Positions 61,001 through 64,000 of a stretch of DNA of 64,000 bases are shown here, one piece after another (within the stretch, counting starts at the first letter, position 1; each line of letters opens with the position of its first letter). The notes under the pieces were generated by a model. The model was not told the DNA's origin. It made no database searches and was given only the letters and a program-made list of their open reading frames with translations. Source of the stretch: Orthonyx spaldingii (taxonomy: Eukaryota; Chordata; Aves; Passeriformes; Orthonychidae); NCBI GenBank assembly GCA_013397795.1, contig VZTJ01001631.1, positions 1 through 64,000 on the forward strand, read 5' to 3'. A program made the translations under genes and the position numbers.

Positions 61001-64000
61001 GATATTATGCAAATGAGGCTGGCACAAAAATTTTGTTTATTTTCCCTGTAGTCCCACAGCCCTGTGACTTCAGAGCTCACCACAGCTCTCAGCCACGCTT
61101 TGATTATGCGACACCAAGCACATTCTTGGAGTTGGTGCTCTCAGACCAGACCCTGTAGGCTGTGGAAAGGGAACTCAAATGTTAGCAAGCAAGGACCCAT
61201 CTAATTATTTATCTCATTAAGTGTCTCAGTGCTCACTGTAATACCTCTGTGTAGTGGCCATTCTGCCTGGATTCAGGTGCTGCATTTGTTGCTGCAGCTG
61301 CTGTGGACAGCAAAGCTCTCATGAGTAGTGAATGGCCTGGCCCTGTGGCATGGCTTTATGTGAACTTGGCAGATAAGGAACAGCCAATATTTTAAACTGC
61401 AGAGCTCAGAACAGCAACCATCTCCTAGCATTAAGAATTTACAGATTTTATTTTAATGATGGAAAAGAACAAGATGGAAAAGAATGGCATTAAACTTTTG
61501 TTTGTGACAAATATCTTCCCTGTCTCCTTTCCTCTATCATACTTATTCTGATGGATCTTTCAATCAGATATACAGAAAAAGCTTTCAAGACAATAAATAA
61601 ATCCTGAGAGTGAGGACAGCAAGATAGTTTCCCCCACCATGCAATAGGGAAGGAGTTAATTGACCTCCTGTAACAGCAAAGCCTGTGAGTCCAAGGTACT
61701 GCAATCATGGGTGCAGAGGCAAATGACTGGATCAGTTACTAGATAAGATAGTCTTCCTCCTGAAAATCTTTGAAATTTATCGTTCAGTTACAAAAGTGTG
61801 CTGGGAATGATCATAAGGAGCCTGAGCCTCTGAAAACATTAACCTGAACTGAAGCAGAGCTGTGCAGCTGAAAGTAGAGAAGAGATGGGATCTGAAAAGG
61901 CTGGCAAAGATTTGGAAGGAATATTAATATATATATATAAATGATTTTCTTTTAAATAGAAGAAACTCCAAAAAGTGAGGCTTCATGTATGAAGCAGCAA
62001 CTAAAAGGAGCAATTGAGACAATGAGCATAGCTGCTCTAGTAATTTTAATTCCAACTCTGTATTTCTGAACTGCGATCTCCAACGGCTGTGTCTGGATGG
62101 GAGGAGGGGAGGTTGTGGTTGGAGATCACTAGCTGAGAGGAAAACTCCCAGAAGTTTACACAAAGCACCATTTAAAAGCTGAGTTCATTGACTCAAAGAG
62201 AGTTTTTGATTGGGCTACATAGACAGAAAACGGGTAGATGTTTGGATAGAGTATGACAAAAACCCCCTGTTTTCATGCTACTAAGTTTTAAGTTAGGGAA
62301 ATTAATTAGAGACAGCTAAAGTAGGCAGATGACCATGTCTACATCTGTACCACTAAGTGAAACAGAAGCAGTCACTGATGGGCAATGCCCACACTACATA
62401 GCTTTTGGCCATGGTTTCCTCTGGGCCCCCATCCAGCACTTGTATAATATAATGATTATTTCTGTAGCTAAAATTGCATGAAGGCTCAGGTTTCAGTCGG
62501 CCAGACCAGTGTTTTCATAGCGTGAAACTGCACAAATGTGCTGCATAGCCCTAACGTGTACCATGTTGCATACCCAGGGATTCAGACACTGCTGGGACCG
62601 TGCTGGAGGACAGTCTAAGAGCAAGGGGCCAGCTCCCATGGTTTAGTCATCTCTGTACTTTCTAATGGAAACAGTTCCCAGCCAGTGCTCTCCCCCTGGC
62701 ATTATTCAAGACTTGCTGACTCAGGTCAAAACTATGCCAAAGAGTGTGTTAAGTGATGGGGATGATATGGGGCCCAGTGAGCATTGCCTGGTCCTGTTTT
62801 ATTTTTTTGTTACATTGAAATTACTTTCACTAAAAGAGAGAAGATGGGATTTAGAACAAGACGAGTACAAGTGATGACTGGATGCAGCTTTGTCAGCAAT
62901 GCTTAGGGAACCAAGGTACATATAAACGTACAGGTGCTCCTCCTGGCACTGCCTGTCCCACTCCTCAGGGTGGCAAGGCATCTCATCTTCCCCTGCAGCA
63001 GTGGCCTCTCTTCCCACAGCAACCACCAGCTCCACCAAGCTGTGACTGTGGCTTGCTTTAAAGAAGGGATTGCGGGCAGAAGGATGTATCAGACAAGGGA
63101 CTTCATACAGACATAAGACTGTACTAATGACACAAAAAAGACAGTTCATGGAACAGTGTGTTTCACCCACCAAAACATGTGATCTGGACCTTGTAGTCTC
63201 TGAGAAACCTCAGCAGGACCCAAGGTGGGGCTGAGTCGCTGGGAGCTTCCCCGAAACCAAGCACTTTGCTCATACTCGGTTCAGCAAGAGCACCACACCA
63301 GGTCTGATGCAGATTTCAGATTTTGTGACTCCAGAGCAGCCAGATCTAGTACTTGGAAGCCAAGTACCTGTATTTCACTGCTCCAAGCAAAGTCAGAGGC
63401 TTAGGACCATGGGTAGCAGAACTAAGGTGACAACTGATCTTCAAGTAGGTGGCTTTTGAATTACATTCTTAGAAGTTCAATTCACTGGAAATTTCGAAAT
63501 GTTCAGGTTTTGGTCCAAATCAAAACAAAGCAAACAAAAAAGGAGTAAAAAAAATATTTGCATTAAACTGGAAATTCTCCTTTTAGGGCAGGTCAGCAGC
63601 AGGAGTATTAGGAAAATGAAGTACAAAGCACCAGGTGAATCTCCATTCCTACTAGAATTGACTATTGATTGTATCAGTCTACCTGAGAGGTGACTAAAGC
63701 AGCTTGCTAAAATCTAACTCAAAGCAAAGAGGCAATAACTATCAATACACCTAGCGAAAGAACTGGGAAAGAAATTAATAATTTCAGGGAAAGGACAATT
63801 TTGATTCATGAAGGAAAGGATTTTTCCTGGCCATTAATGTATTTAAGCATGAAATGCAATGAGTACTGATAACCAGTAGAAAAGCCGAGTTTTGATGCTC
63901 CTATCTCAATGATGCATTGCTCAAGATGGCCTTTGAGAGAGTTTGAGATGTTTAGATGACACAAGAGCTGGAAATTGTGGGCCCGTGTATATAAACTGCA
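58001..64000. other. Unique non-coding sequence
   Basis: No gene or transposon recognised up to the window end. The longest frames are 114 codons (58068-58412, minus) and 124 codons (62799-63173, minus), both unrecognised. GC content rises modestly around 58700-59060 and 62930-63060. A short duplication (GATGGAAAAGAA twice, 15 bases apart) lies near 61460-61485. Confidence 0.45.

Noticed and set aside
3866..61014. Octamer motifs ATGCAAAT at 3866, 48701, 57163 and 61007
   Set aside because: Four matches in 64 kb of AT-rich DNA is near chance level, and they are not clustered.
62799..63173. 124-codon minus-strand open frame
   Set aside because: No family resemblance, and another frame is open on the opposite strand; likely chance.
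1..64000. tRNA, rRNA, snRNA genes, CRISPR arrays, operons or phage-like modules
   Set aside because: No tRNA internal-box pattern, U6 or 5S-like sequence, regularly spaced repeats or compact gene arrays were seen; the DNA has the character of a vertebrate gene desert.

Overview
The window looks like vertebrate nuclear DNA, almost certainly avian. The strongest sign is a set of CR1 non-LTR retrotransposon copies whose 3' ends carry the ATTCTATG/ATTCTGTG-type octamer typical of bird and reptile CR1. A solo retroviral LTR inserted in one CR1, scarce poly(A) retrocopies, few CpGs, and short assembly Ns inside a pyrimidine tract also fit a bird genome assembly. I cannot fix the order or species. 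There is no bacterial gene organisation, and no operon, CRISPR array, tRNA or rRNA gene was seen.

I found no complete protein-coding gene. Nearly all open frames are short, unrecognised and of the length expected by chance in AT-rich DNA, or they read through repeats (CR1 antisense, a GA microsatellite). The window is best read as intergenic or intronic sequence. Four short segments are framed by consensus splice signals and have one fully open frame (597-662 +, 20889-20984 +, 39265-39384 -, 51428-51499 -). They are weak exon candidates because such pairs also arise by chance.

Layout: 1-18.4 kb is mostly unique AT-rich DNA, with a possible CR1 reverse-transcriptase relic near 6.7 kb and the first copy of a 156-bp direct duplication (10501-10656; second copy 13116-13271). 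From 18.4 to 30.5 kb lies a CR1-rich block: five minus-strand copies and one plus-strand copy, the first split by a 371-bp solo LTR. 30.5-40.4 kb is unique sequence with an (N)5 gap in a pyrimidine tract, an AAT repeat and a 200-bp purine tract. 40.4-41.0 kb holds a CR1 fragment from the 5' half of the element (endonuclease start). 41-64 kb is unique sequence with a small CpG-dense patch near 43.7 kb, a TG repeat near 49.9 kb and a TAAT-rich stretch near 50.7 kb.

I see no genes working together and no novel molecular system. The most unusual points are the 156-bp near-identical duplication, the LTR-in-CR1 nest with a readable target-site duplication, and the CpG-dense patch.
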